Source: Brachypodium distachyon (lineage: Eukaryota > Streptophyta > Magnoliopsida > Poales > Poaceae). Taken from it: a stretch of DNA of 64,000 nt. Both the position numbers and the translations under genes were made by a program. Location: the NCBI RefSeq assembly GCF_000005505.3, contig NC_016133.3, positions 24,082,555-24,146,554 of the forward strand, read 5' to 3'. The notes under the pieces were generated by a model. That model saw nothing but the letters and a program-made list of their open reading frames with translations. It had not been told where the DNA came from and did no database searches. Shown piece after piece: positions 31,454-43,999 of the stretch. The first letter of the stretch is position 1, and each line of letters opens with the position of its first letter.

Positions 31454-34053
31454 ATGGCGCCCCCCACCACCAGGAAGGGAAAGGAAGGGAAGGCCCCAAA
31501 GAAACCGGCGGCCAAGAAAAGCGAGGCGGCCGCCAAGGTCACCGACGACAAAGATCAGAAGAAGCGGGCGATGAGGGCCACGCTCGCCTTCTACCGGCCC
31601 AGCTACAACGGCGAGGCACTGGCAAAGATCCAGCACGCCATTGCCTCCGGGTTCAACGAGCATGGGGAGACCCTGATCTTCCCCGCCGGCACCGACCACC
31701 AGGACAATGACTTCCGGGTGTTCGGGCGCTTCATCCTCACCGGACTGGTGCCGCCGTTCTCCCTGTTCCTCCATGCGCTCATGGAGTCATACCAGCTGTG
31801 GGTGGCGCAGCTCCACCCCATGTCCCTCTATCTCTTTGCCACCTTCCAGTTCCTCTGCGAAGCGTTCGTCCGGGTAATGCTGTCGGTGGCACTGTTCCGG
31901 CATTACTTCTACCCCCGGATTGAGAACGGGGATGCGATGTCGTCGGGGGTGGTGTTCCGCGCCCGCGACCGGATGAAGTCCGAGTTTATCGTCCGGTCGG
32001 AAAAGAAGATCGAGAAGGAATGGCGGGGCGACTGGTGCTGGGTCCAGGTAGAAGACCCCGAGGAGTTCATCCTCACGCCCACCGGCTGGCGGGACCGATA
32101 CTACCGCGACGCCGATCTCCTCTCCATCGTGGAGAAGATCAAGGCCTTGCGGCTAGCGGGGCTCACCGACGTCGATGTGGCGCGAACCTTCATCAGCCGG
32201 TGAGTTGCGCCGCTCCAACTGCGCTCCCGCCCCGCGTGGATGTACACGGGGTCCGGGGACAGGACACGCCTCCACAACAGGTGCAGCTCCTTACCGCTTA
32301 CTTACCTGCAGTTCCATTTGCCAATTAATCCTGCAACTGTACCTTCCTTTTTCGCAGGTGACGCTCCGCCCGCTACAAGCCTCCCGGAGACACCTGCCGG
32401 GACGGAGGAGGGGAAGACTCCCCCTGCAAGCCCAGTGGCCCCGCAAGGTACTCAACTAGAGCCCCCGCGTCTGCCTTCGGGTAAGTCCTTTAGCTTCCTG
32501 CTTCTTATCCTTCTCGTTGTTGCAGGCCAGGCCCAAGCGCGCCCGCATCGGGAGCGGGTTCTACGGTGGTTGACCTCGACTCCGACATCGAGGTTACGGG
32601 GACGGCGGAGGTGCCGGAGGCAGCCCCCACACCAAGCCCCGCTGCGCCGGCCGCAGCGGCAGCGGCGACCACCGCCGCTTCCGGGACGGCGTCCGGCAAC
32701 GTGCCAGCGGCCGCAGACGCCGCCGGCATGGATTCTTCTGCCGCCCCGCAGTGGGCGGTCCTTGCCGGGGGCACGGCAACCTCACCAGCCCTGCAGTCCC
32801 CGGGCGCGGAGGAGGAGTAACAGGGTGCTCCGCCGCAGGCGGACGATCCCGCGCCCAGTTATACGGTAGCGGCGGGGGCTTCATCGTCGTTGGCCGCTAC
32901 CTTCGACACTGACCTCGGCACTCTTGTTGAGGTGGCTGGGAATCTCATCACCTGAGATCCGAGCATCTTCGACCGAGGGCACCGGTTCGTTGACGCTGTC
33001 AAGGACCAGCAGCTTGCCTTCATCACCTCCTTCAACGAGGTGAGGGAGCACCACGCGATCGCCAAGAGCCAACTTGGTGAGCTGCGGCTGGCCATGGAAC
33101 AGGAGCGGCAGGAGCTCACCCAGCTGCGGGACGAGACATGCCTCGCCAGGGAGGAGGCGCCCCTTGCCTAGGAAGCCTTGGAAGATGCTGCCACACCGGT
33201 CGTCCCAGAAGAGGAGCTCTACCGGCGACTGGTGGCTTAGCGCGCCGAGCTCCAGGGAGCTCTAGACTTGCGGGTGGCGGCCCAGGCAGAAACCAAGAAG
33301 GAGCACGCTGCAGCCAAGGCTCGGATCGACGAGAAGAGCGATTTGATCGCCAACTATCTCGGCGAGATCCAAGGCCTTCGCGTCAAGCTGGAGGTGGAGG
33401 TCAAGGCCACCGAGAGTGCAGTGGACGCGTCAGCTCGGCACGAGATCCAGCTCAACGCCGTCATGGACAAAGCGGCCCAGCTCGACACCAAGCTAGCCAC
33501 TGTCCGGGAGGAGCTCGCCAAGGTCGACGAGGACAACGCGGCCAAGGCCGCGGAGCTCGTGACGATGGCAAGCCGCCTCCGCAAGGCCAAGAAGGCTGCG
33601 CACGACGCCCGGCTCCACCACGGCACGCTGATCGGGTAGCGGCAGCTGGAGACCGAGAAGCTGCTCAAGATCGCCCAGGCGTTGCGCGACCTGCTGCTTA
33701 GGTTCGAGCTGCAGGCCGCGGAGGTGGACGGCACGGACGTCTCCACGCTGATCCCGTTCTTCTCCGACTTGGTGGGGAAGTTCGGGGTGCTCGACGTCTG
33801 GATCGCCAAGTTTGGCGCCGACGAGGTTGCCAACCGCGCCCGGGAGGTTGCCGGGACAATCCTTCCGAGGGTGCATCTCCGGGACCCGGAGTTCCCCTTC
33901 GAGACGTTGTGGGACGCCTGGTCGGACAGCAAGGATGAACCCACCCACACTCAGGTGGTGAGTGGGTTTGTCGACGAGGTGGTCGAATGGATGCAGCGGA
34001 AGCCGGACCCCGAGCCGTCCCTGGAGCTCCCGGCGAAGGACGCCGGCAACTAG
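31454..34053 (+). pseudogene. Antisense gene of element B (PF04195-like and coiled coil)
   Basis: Starts MAPPTTRKGKEGKAPKKPAA, a Lys-rich N-terminus, then the conserved domain FRVFGRFILTGLVPPFSLFL and FQFLCEAFVRVMLSVALFRHYF, resembling PF04195. A TGA at about 32201 replaces the arginine found in copy F. Likely introns: 32281-32357 (GTGCAG...TCGCAG) and one ending at 32525, starting either at 32481 (GTAAGT, only 45 bp) or 32447 (GTACTC, 79 bp). The last exon has an Ala/Pro-rich acidic stretch, a long heptad-like helix (about 33000-33680), and a conserved end (DPEFPFETLWDAWSD, VDEVVEWMQRK) shared with copy F. Five further stops (about 32818, 32954, 33169, 33238, 33637) show decay. It runs convergent to pol. 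Role unknown. Confidence 0.65.
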
Positions 34054-34599
34054 CTGCCGCAACCCCCTGCCGGCCCTTGCTGTTTCCTTGTTTACCTTCT
34101 TTCTATTTTCGTCCTGCAAGTATGGCGCTTTGCGCCGTTTGAACAACTACAATTTCATTAGTTCTTGTAATCGTTGGCTACTTTGTTAATCTAGCTCTTT
34201 AGTTCTGCTTAATCTTCGTTCCTTGTTCCCGGGGCTGCCTCGCGGGGTGGATCCCTTCGCCCTTGTGTGTTGTGCTTTGTGTTGCCGAGGACTCGCATGC
34301 CTCACCCTTGACCGGATCAGGGACCCGGGATGGACCCGCAGTGCCGACCTGGGGTCAAGCAGTGGCGGCGAGCCACTCCCGGGACGGACCTGGAACGCAC
34401 AGGGAGCGCCCTCCCCCCGCAAGCGTCCTTCTAACACCCCGGCCACACGCAGGTTTTGGGGCCACACTTAGCGAGGTAGCATTCAGTTACGTTTAGTTCT
34501 CAGAGAGTCTATCGTTCAGGTTCAAGCACTTAGCTTTTCATTTGGTCTCGTGCTCGGTACGCTTGCCAGAGGTGTGCGCCTGGTACGTCGCCCTTGAGA
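34054..34599. other. Spacer after antisense gene of element B
   Basis: Presumed 3' untranslated region of the antisense gene and non-coding DNA. No RNA gene or other structure recognised. Confidence 0.5.
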
Positions 34600-35345
34600 G
34601 AGCCTGTTTGAGGGATGCGGCAGGAACGCCGCGGCAGGATCGCCGCCCGCGACAAGCGCCGCCGACGATGCTAGCGTCGCGTCCCCGCAGCAACCCTCGC
34701 CTTTGGAAAAACCCTTGCTTTCGGAGGAACCCGTCAGACGTGGGTGGCGAAGACCTCACGGCGTCCCCGCAGCAGCCCTCGCTGCTTGGGGAAAATCTTC
34801 CTGAGGGACACAGCAGGGACGCTATGGTGGGCCGGAGCGAATGGCGAACGCCAGCACCGGTGCCATCACAGCGTCCTCACGACGACCCTCGCTTCTGGAG
34901 GCGCCCTCTATAGGGGTGCGGCAGGGACACTACGGCAGTGCACCCGTCGGCGCTGAGCACTGATGGCATGCACTACCATAGTGTCTTCGCGGCAACCCTC
35001 GCTCCTTCCGGAGATACCCTCTGGAGGGATGCGGCAGGGGCACTGCAGCAGTGCACCCGTGAGCGCTGAGCGCTGATGGAATGCACCACCACAGTGTCTC
35101 CGCGGCAACCCTCGCCCCGGAGCCACTCGCTAGAGGAGGTGTGGCAACGACACGGCGGCAGTGCACCCGCGTCGCCGAGCGCTGGTGGGATGCACCACCA
35201 CCGTGTCTCTGCAGCACCCCTCGGAGTGGGCTCGGTGGAGGGATGTGACAACGGCGCGATGGCAGTGCACCCATCGGTGCTGGTCGCGGATGGAATGCAC
35301 CACCATCGTGCCTCTGCGGCTCCACTCACCTTCGCAGCCTTTTAC
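34600..35345. repeat. Diverged ~110-bp tandem repeats in element B
   Basis: The block around GATGCGGCAGGG and GCAGTGCACCCG recurs with starts near 34614, 34807, 34916, 35028, 35138 and 35242. The last spacings are 109, 112, 110 and 104 bp; the first interval holds a more degenerate unit. Each unit also has a CGCGGCAACCCTCGC-like part. Roughly six to seven units lie between pol and the antisense gene. Confidence 0.85.
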
Positions 35346-35985
35346 CTGGCTCCGCTCTGAGCCGTTCCATGGCCGGGACGCACCTTTTATAGGCGCGGGG
35401 GAGGGGCTTGCCACCACGCAAGCCGGGTCAACACAGCATACGTGGCGCCCCGCCCCTTGTAGTGCGGTACGGTCTTCGCCACTCCGCATGCCAAGTTGCT
35501 GTGGCACACGTGGCGGCTTCCTCTTGTGTCAGGGGCCTCGGAGTACGGCGAGTCCCTCGTGGTGCGGTCACTCCGCACCACAAGGCGCTGCTACGCGCCG
35601 CAACCCGTGAGCGCTCCACGAGCATTACAGTGCGCAAGATTCCACCTTTACCCTGCACATTAGATTCTTACCAAGCCCGAGATGCTGCAATTTTTTTTCG
35701 AAATTCACGAAAACACAGAGCAGTATGGATAACTCTCCTCCCTCCCAGCACCCGGGCACAGAAGGCCCCCTGCTCACAACCAAGTATGGAAAGATTCTTC
35801 TGTGCACCTAGACCAGGAGACAGAAGAAGGAGGAGCATGGAAATAAACAAGGTAAACTTACAATTTAGGAAACATCACTTATCTTTATTCACAGTCACTA
35901 GTGGTTTACACACGGGGGTTGCCCGGCTACACTAGTTCGAGAGGTATGCATCGGCGGCATAACCTGAGGGTCGGGCTCCGCCGCT
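35346..35985. other. 3' untranslated region of element B pol
   Basis: Non-coding on both strands. On the minus strand AATAAAGATAAGTG (35889 downward) lies 97 bp past the pol stop and matches the same motif in F (58997-59002). Confidence 0.6.
35884..35889 (-). terminator. Candidate poly(A) signal after element B pol
   Basis: AATAAA on the minus strand, followed by GATAAGTG, 97 bp beyond the pol stop at 35986. The equivalent in element F is 100 bp beyond its stop, with the same following octamer. Confidence 0.55.
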
Positions 35986-38432
35986 TCACGGGAAAAACTT
36001 GTGCAAGTGCTCAATATTCCAGCTATTTTGCACCGGCAAGCCTTCTTCGGTTTCCAGCCGGACAGCCCCCGGCCTGGTCACCTGCACTACGCGGAAGGGG
36101 CCCTCTCATTTCGGAGTCAACTTGTTCCCGGCCTTCATTCCTTGTATCCGGCGCAGGACAAGGTCTCCGTTCTCGAGCCCCTGGGGACGGACTCGCCTGT
36201 CGTGATAACGACGGAGTCCCTGCGGGTAGCGCGCGGCTCGCACAGCAGCCCGGCATCAAAGCTCTTCGATGAAGCTCAGATCGTCAACCCTTTGCTCGTG
36301 TTGGCTGGAGTTGCCGTACGCGCATACTCGGGGAGATCCGTGCTCGAGCTCGAGGGGCAGCACCGCTTCTGCCTCGTAGACAAGGGCGAAAGGAGTTTCC
36401 CCCGTTGCCCAACTAGGTGTGGTCCTGATTGACCACAGCACGGGCTGGAGTTCTTCGACCCAGTGCTTCCTATGGCCTTTGAGCTTGTCAAAGGATCTCG
36501 TCTTGAGCCCCCGCAGCACTTCTGCGTTGGCTCGCTCCGCCTGCCCGTTTCTCCTTGGGTGAGCAACGGACGCGAAGTGTATCTTGGTGCCCATGCCCTC
36601 GCAGTAGGCTTGGAACACCGCGCTCGTAAATTGCGTGCCGTTGTCAGTGATGATGCCGTTAGGCACACCAAACCGGCACACAATGTTCTTGAAGAACTTG
36701 ATGGCCGCCTGGGCGGTCACCTTCCGCACTGGTTCCACTTCCACCCACTTGGAGAACTTGTCGATGGCCACGAGCAAATACTCATAGCTGCCGACCGCTC
36801 TCGGCAGCTTGCCGACGATGTCCAGTCCCCAGACCGCGAATGGCCATGAGGACGGGATGACATACAGGGCCTGCGCCGGCTGGTTGCTCTTCTTCGCGTG
36901 GAACTGGCACGCCTCACACGTCTTCACCAACTGCTCCGCATCGGCCAGGGCCGTGGGCCAGTAGAAGCCGTGCCGAACCGCCTTACCGGCCAGCGCCCGG
37001 GAGGCCACATGGTGGGAGCATGTGCCTCGATGTATTTCCTCCAACAGTGAGCGCCCTTCGTCTTGGGGCACGCAGAGGAGCTTGATTCCGTTTGAACGCC
37101 TGCGGTAGAGGTTCCCGTCCACCACGCCGTACATTCTGGCCTGCCGGGCCACTCGCTCCATGGCGACGTCGTCTTCCGGGAGGGCCTCTCCCTTCAGGTA
37201 GCGGGCGATTTCCACCGCCCAGGGAGGGGTCTCCCTGCCAACGCATGCCGCTACGTCAGCGGCATGGACCCCTGCTATTGCGGGGTTTCCTTCGGTTGCC
37301 GGAGGGGCTTCCCCGGCAGCCAGCTCGAGGGCGACTGAGGGCGCACCTTGCCTGTGCCAGAACATCCCCAACGGAGGCTTCCGGCGTTCTGCTGCCATTT
37401 TGGACAGCTCATCAGCCGCGAAGTTGTCCTTCCGCTTGACGTGCTCGAATCGCAAACCCTTGAACTTGCGTTCTAGCTTGCGGACTTCTTCCACGTACGG
37501 TGCCATCTGCGGGCAGTCGTAGTCCTTGTTAACCTGGTTGATCACGAGCTGGGAGTCCCCGCGAACGACCAGGCGCTTGATGTCCAGGGCGATTCCTGCC
37601 CGCAACCCGGCGAGCAAACCCTCGTACTCTGTCGTGTTGTTAGTGGAGTTCGGGAAATCGAGTTGGACAGCAAAACTCAACTGATCCCCCGTCGGTGACT
37701 CGATGACGGCCCCAGCGCCCGCTCCCTGGAGGTTGAACGCGCTGTCGAAGTAGAGGATCCAGTGCCCTTCATCCAGCCTGGTCTTCGGCGCCTCCTCTTG
37801 TACACCCGTCGACGTCCACTCCGCGACGACGTCCACCAGGGCCGCACTCTTGATGCTCTTGGAGTTGGTGAAGTGCAGATCGAACTCGGACGGCTCCATC
37901 CTCCACTCGGCCACCCTCTCGGTGGCTTCACGGTTGGTGAGGGCTCGCTCCAGGCAGAACCCCGACACCACCGTGACGCGGTGCGCCTGTAAGTAGTGGC
38001 GCAACTTGCGGGACGCAAGCAGAATCCCCAGCAGGAGCTTCTGCACCTCCGGGTACCTCGTACGGGCATCACGCAGCACCGTGCTGACGAAGTACACTGG
38101 GTGCTGCACGAGCCGCTGGCGCGATACTGACGTTGCTGGCTTGGGGGTGGTCCCTGGGTCCAAGGCGGTTGCCGAGGGCCGTTCAGCCCACTGCCCCGCA
38201 GCCTCAGTCCCCGGAACATCTTCCTCCCTCTCGGCAATCAGCACCGAGCTGACCACCTGGTCAGTCGCTGCTAGGTAGAGTAGCAGCGGCTCGCCCGGCT
38301 TGGGGGCGACGAGGACGGGTGGCAACTTCAGGTACTACTTGAGACCCTAGAACGCCGCCACGGCCTCGGCGGTCCAGTCAACCGGACCCTTCTTTTTCAT
38401 TACCTTGAAGAAAGGCAGGGCACGCTCGCTCA
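35986..38432 (-). pseudogene. pol: RNase H, archaeal-type RNase H and integrase of element B
   Basis: A 689-codon open frame (38325-36256) plus decayed ends. Order: RNase H (LLLYLAATDQVVSSVL, VYFVSTVLRDARTRYPEVQ, REATERVAEWRMEPSEF); archaeal-type RNase H (WILYFDSAFNLQGAGAGAV, NTTEYEGLLAGLR, VVRGDSQLVINQV, with catalytic D, E and D visible); integrase H2C2 (CSHHVASRALAGKAVRHGFY, CEACQFH); DDE core (WGLDIVGKLP, ITDNGTQFTS, NGQAERANAEV). A TGA at 36256 and a second near 36110 cut the C-terminal region; the natural stop is at 35986. Upstream of 38325 two TAGs precede the solo LTR. This is the best-preserved pol segment in the window. Confidence 0.9.
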
Positions 38433-38437
38433 ACCTT

Positions 38438-41400
38438 TGTAACAGCCCGAGACCAACCCTTTTACTTTTAAGCCCTTTTGGACTTGTTTGTAATTTATTT
38501 GTTGACATCATGTTATCATGCTCATGTCATCATCAACATTTTGCCATGTCATTAGCATCATGTTGCATGAAATAATTATTCGTTGCACGAAATGTCACTT
38601 TTTTTATGTTGTCGTGTGTTTGTCATTTGTTGTGTTTGCTAAAGCCTAAAACTATTTCGTACAAATCTTAATTTGATTTGGACAAATTATTTCCGGATTT
38701 AATTAGACCTAGCCTCTTATCTCTTGCCTTATTGCAAAAAATCTAAAATTGCAATAACCGTATTTTTGTTTGGGGACCTAACTTTTGCCTGTAAAAGCTA
38801 GCTCCCTGGTTTTTTTCTTTTCTTTCTTCCCTTCTTCCTCCCGCGTCCGCCGCCCCGCGCCTCCCCTTTTCTCTGGCGCCACCCTTGCTCCCCGCGCCGC
38901 CCGAGCTCCGTCTACCCCGCGCGCCTCTTCCTCTCTCCCCGCGCCGCCTTGCTCCTCCACCTCGCGCCGTCGAGCTCACCGCCGGCCACGCCTCCTCCCG
39001 CTCCGCCTCTCTCTTCCCCGGCGCCGCTCTCTCCTCCGACCGCTCCCGCGCCCTCCTCCGCGCGCGTCCGCCCGCGCGTTTCCTCGTCTCCCCCGCGTCT
39101 GCCCGCGCGCCTACTCCTCTCCCCGGGCGTCCCCTGCTCACCCACGACCGCCTCGCCGCCGCCTGCAACCCCGGCCGGCGCCGCCTCACACCGCAGCTCC
39201 TCCATGCCGCGCACATCGACCCGACCGCTCCGCCTCCACCGCTCCGCGCCGCCCGCCTGCAGCGCTCCCCACCAGCCTCCTCTGCCTCCAGCCCGAAGGC
39301 CCGTGCAAGCCCGGCTCGCCCAAGCCCAGCCAAGCCCCCTCCTGGCCCATCTTCTCTGGCCCATCTCCAAGCCCAGGAAGCAGGCCTGTGCCTCTTTGGG
39401 TTTTTTTCTGTTTTTCTGAAATTGCTTAAGACCTGACGTGTGGGCCCTACTGGCCAGCGCCTCTGCTGCTGTACTTGGCTTCGTGTGGTTGATGTGGTGC
39501 TGTTGCCGCCGCTCCGCGTGTGTTTCGCCGTGCTGCTGCCCAAAACCTTGATGGGTGCCGCGAAGACCGACGAACCACGAAGACGGAGCCATGAACGACT
39601 ACGACCGCGACGAATTGAACGACTATGTCGCCTACGTGAACAACTACTTGAACTACGTCGACCACGTGTACGACTACCTCGCCCGTACGACTACTTCCTC
39701 TACGTCGACTACTTCGTCTACCACGCGACGCCGCAACAAGTCCAAGGTATAACGAGCGACCGTTCCGTGGCGTAGACTCGTAGGTTGCGAATATATGAAA
39801 TGCATGCGTTGTATGAGATGCCCGTGATTGTACCGATAGTATCGATGGTTGCAGGTACCCTGTTTCCATTAGTGTGTGCAACTCTGACCTAGTCGGATCC
39901 TTGTGTTGTTCTTGTTTTAAAGCATGCATCGCACCTATTCATGTCATTGTCATGCATGCTAATACAACTATCACATTGTTGAGTGTAGTTAATCCATTAA
40001 CTCTATTCCTTGCATATGGAGTTGTGTAGATGCTATGTGTAGATGTTTCGGACTCCATTTAACTTGGTGAATTGTAAACCGGATTTACTTTCGGATTCCT
40101 TAATATGACATGCATCATCCCTATGCCATGCGTCATTCTTTGATTGCGGATATCAATTAACTTGTGTATCTTGTATGCTTATTCTTTCCTTTTATGTGGT
40201 ATATTTGCTTCTTCCTCACTAGTCTTCGATTTCTACGACGACGACTGCACTTGTGTTCTTCTTCCAGGATTCTTGCTCAATTCCGGGCAATTGAGTACTC
40301 CAAGCAAGCAGCCAATCCTTGAACATGTTGATTATACCAAATGCCTCTCTCTCGTTCTTGCATTAAGTTACGTTCTCAGTTCTTGTCACGATGCTTCTAG
40401 GATTGCATAGCTTTAGTCAGCTCTACTTATCGCCCTATGTCTTGTTACTTGTCCTATTACCATGTCACATGTTTGTTGTTTCCCTACATCTTGGTCATTA
40501 GATGTCATGCTTAGTTGCGAGTCTGGTGTCCTTTTATCTGGGGTTCCACAATTGCTACATCCACATGCTACTTTATGTTTAATTGCAATTCTTAAAACTG
40601 TGATATGATATTAAACTGTAACAAGGCAAGGATGGGAGGCCGTGCTCTAACACATTGGTGTTTTGTTCCATTGGCGCCGACCTAAGGATTGAGTTCTAGT
40701 TTTCGCTGACCCAAGAAACTTCGTCCTAACCGCTTGTGGGAGAATATATGAGTTCCCCCTCGGGTTAGTACTCGTTTCATAGCTCTTCCAGGGGCCACAT
40801 AGTTTGGGCGTTCCATTTGGCATATCGCATATGAACTGGTGTTGTGTTTGGAGATTTGTTGGTACTTGCATACATATAGGATTGTGGCACTCTGCGGACA
40901 CTGAACCACTACCAGCTGTCCTCGCAACTCTTGAGTCCGTACGACGCTTCCGGGCTCTCGTTTCGGATTAGACTCAGTTGGGTTAGTCCCCTGGATTAGT
41001 TGTGGGGCTTGGAAATGTCGTGTCGCCCAATCCTGCCGACACACCTTTTGTGTGTTCCTACTCGAGTGGCAATAAGGGTTGGACGAACGTGTACGGGTAA
41101 ATTGGCACACCCTGCAGGGATAAATCTTTCGGAAAGCCGTGTCCGCGGTTATGGACGACTTGGTTGGTCATTACTTGATCATAGAGAACTCAATCATTTT
41201 AATCAACTTAATCTCATAAACTTGAGTAGTAATTAGCCTTAATCATGGATATGCTTAAAACTGCTTAAGTGTGAGTGTCCTTTGGATTGCTTCCTCACAG
41301 AGTGTTGAGGGGGTGATAGGAGGATTGTGTTGTTTGGTGTTTAGTAAATAGGTTAATCACCTCACTTGGTAGACGCTTCTCATCTTCTACTTAGACGTTG

Positions 41401-41969
41401 TTAATAGAGTGTCTCTCCAGATATTGTTGTTGCTGCATAACCTCCTTTGAGACTTGTTGCATACTAGCATAGATCTCCCCGTAAGTCTTGCGAGTACTTT
41501 GTACTCAGTTGCTTTGCAACGTTGTTTTCTTCAGAGGTTCCAGCAGAGCAGGCGAGCCGCTAGCTTCTTCTTCGTGAAGCACGACGTTGGATTCGATGTT
41601 TAGCCAGTAGATCCAGATCAGGGTTCTGAGACTTGTGGTGGGTTTCCTTCCAGCTCCCAGCCTCTTCAGGCCATGCTGTATTCTTGTCCGTACTCGGGCA
41701 TAATTTTACTTTCGCAGATGTAATGATGTAATGTTGGGACATGTGTCCTCTCTTTGTAATAATTGTTATTCTGCTCCTTGTATGAGCTTTGTAATTACTC
41801 TCTTCTGTACAGTTTTGGTAATGATATTCATGTTGCAAAATCCTGCGATGAGCACATTAATGCGTGTACGTATTGAAGTGTTTATCGTAGGTTAAGAACC
41901 TGAGGCTTTAATTATGCAAGGTTAGCAATTTGGGGCTAAATTGTATAATTCCGGTCCCGGGGTCTTACA
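38438..41969 (+). mobile_element. Solo LTR, 3.5 kb, in element B pol
   Basis: Starts TGTAACAGCCCGAG and ends GGGGTCTTACA, with TG...CA termini and a perfect 5-bp target duplication ACCTT on both sides (38433-38437 and 41970-41974). Removing it rejoins the RT and RNase H codons of B (FISRL to ERALPFF). It has no primer site, no pol and no internal second LTR. An AT-rich start, CG-rich block (38830-39420) and AT-rich remainder resemble the element 1 LTR layout, so it probably reads on the plus strand, opposite to B. Open frames on both strands in the CG-rich block are compositional; a Tyr/Asp-rich low-complexity frame at 39590-39750 also looks non-genic. Confidence 0.88.
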
Positions 41970-41974
41970 ACCTT

Positions 41975-42830
41975 GAGATGAAGCGGCCCAGCGCGGCAAC
42001 GCAACCGTTGAGGCGCTGGACATCCTTCACCTTGCAGGGAGCCTCCATCTTCTCGATAGCTTCTATCTTCTGTGGGTTGGCTTGTATCCCCCTGTGCGAA
42101 ACCAAGAAACCCAGAAGCTGGCCCGAGTCTACACCGAAGGTGCACTTCTCCGGGTTCAGTTTGAGTTTGATCCTGCGGAGATTATCAAACGTCTCCCACA
42201 GGTCATCAATCAGCGAGGCCCCGTGCTTCGACTTGATGACGATATCGTCCATGTAGGCCTCCACGTTCCGGCCTAGCTAGGGTCCCAAACACTCGCGCAA
42301 CGCGCGCTGGAATGTTGAGCCCGCATTCTTCAACCTGAAAGGCATGCACGTACAGCAGTAGCAGCCAACCGGGGTGATGAACGTTGTTTCCTCCTCGTCT
42401 TCGATCGCCATCTTGATTTGATGGTAGCTGGAAAATGCATATAAAAAGCTTAGCACGTCGCAACCAGCGGTGGAATCAACTATTTGATCGATGCGGGGTA
42501 CAGGGAAAGTATCCTTGGGACATGCACGGTTAAGATAAGTAAAATCCACACACATGCGAAGCTTATTCCCCGCCTTGGGCACTACTACAGGGTTAGCTGA
42601 CTAAATGGGGTACAGAACTTCCCTAATAGCCCCCGCAGACATGAGCTTGTCCACCTCTTGCTTGATGAAATCTTTGCGCTCCTGCGCTTGCCGACGAACC
42701 TTCTGCTTGACGGGGCGGGCGTCCGGGCGCACCGCGAGTCGATGCTCAATCACCTCCCTAGGGACTCCCGGAAGGTCCGGTGGCTCCCAAGCGAACACGT
42801 CGGCATTCTCTCGAAGAAAAGTGATGAGGG
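41975..42830 (-). pseudogene. pol: Reverse transcriptase of element B
   Basis: Reads right to left: MFAWEPPDLPGVPREVIEH, LAVRPDARPVKQK, NKLRMCVDFTYLNRACPKD, FPVPRIDQIVDSTAGCD, ITPVGCYCCTCMPF, AYMDDIVIKS (Y-M-D-D near 42250), LKLNPEKCTFGVDSG and RLNGCVAALGRFISRL at the solo LTR. TAG stops lie near 42601 (tryptophan expected in YPIWLANP) and near 42278 (glutamine expected after CLGP). Confidence 0.88.
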
Positions 42831-43994
42831 CGCTTTTCTATTCGGCAGTAAGGTTCGCACCGACGGTGACGGTGCGCTCCTTGTTGCCGGCCTGGAGGGG
42901 CAGCTTCTTCACCTTGGTGGCCTCCTCCCTGAGCTTGTGGCTCTTGCCGGGGCACGAGCTGGAGCCTGCGCTTCCCCCGGCAAGCTCTTGCGGGACAGCG
43001 CGGGCCTTCTTCGTTGCTACCCGGCGAGCCTTCGTCTCCGACAACGTCCTCGTCACCGGCGTCGGCTGCGGCGGCGGCCCTGACAACCTTGCCAACGCAC
43101 CAGGCCGCGTCCTTAAGATCGCACCTGATGGAGAGGATGCCGTACACGGACGGCATCTTCATCACGCCGTAGGCACAATGGGTCGCCGCCATGAACTGTA
43201 TCAGCGCTGTCCGACCAAGGATCCCGTTGTAGGGCAGCGGGGTGTGCGCCACGTCGAACACTATGTGCTCGGTCCTGAACGCTTCCCGGGACCCGAAGGT
43301 CACCGGCAGCGTGATGCGCCCTAAGGGGCGCACGATCCCGAGGTTTACTCCCCGGAACGGGTCGGTGGGCTTCAGCTGCTCCACTGGCAGCTGGAGTTTC
43401 TCCACCAACCTGGCGGAAAATAGGTTCAGCCCTGCTCCGTTGTCCAGCAGCACCTTGGTCACCGTCATGTTGCTGATGATCGGTGAGACCACGAAGGGTA
43501 TGATCCCTGAACTCAGCTGCCGAGCTGGGTGATCGTCAGCGCTGAAGGTGATCGGTACATGTGACCACCTCAGCGGCTGCTGCGGCTCCATGTTCGGCAA
43601 CAGCGCGCACACGTCGCGGGTGAGATGCTTCACCGCGGCATGAGATGGGAGGGCGTAAGCTCCCCCATGGATGCAGGCGACGCCGCGGTGCTCCTGGAAG
43701 CCCAGCTCGTCACCGCCAGTGCAGTCGAACTCGCGCTGCTCCTCAGCACGAGCCTGTCCCGTCCCCGGGGAGGGCGCTCCCTGCCGGCGCGGGCTTGGCC
43801 GCATCCCCCCACGGGCTTCCTCTCTTCCGGCGTTACCGCCCGCAGGCCTCGGCCCTGCTCTGGGGTCGTTCGGGCAATCTCGGGAGAGATGCCCGATGTC
43901 GCCGCACTTGAAGCCGGCACCGGCTGCTCGGCGCTCTTCGTGGCGCTCTTCGCGCCGCTGCTTGATACCCTGCAGGATGCGGTAGTCCTGCGCG
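42831..43994 (-). pseudogene. pol: Protease region and gag end of element B
   Basis: The gag end has a zinc knuckle CGDIGHLSRDCPND (about 43865-43910), a basic linker, then ACIHGGAYALPSHAAVKHL, the Tat protease start. The active site reads KVLLDNGAGLNLFSA (D-N-G) near 43440, followed by FGSREAFRTEHIVFDVAHTP and LPYNGILGRTALIQFMAA. The frame shifts near 43000 in the Lys/Gly-rich linker before RT. Confidence 0.83.
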
Positions 43995-43999
43995 TCGTG

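Noticed and set aside
38743..39592. Long overlapping frames (up to 266 codons) in the 3.5 kb solo LTR
   Set aside because: Same CG-rich LTR core situation, all frames open on both strands, with no domain.
39555..39752. Tyr/Asp-rich small ORF
   Set aside because: Low-complexity codon repetition within an LTR; no start context or conservation can be shown.
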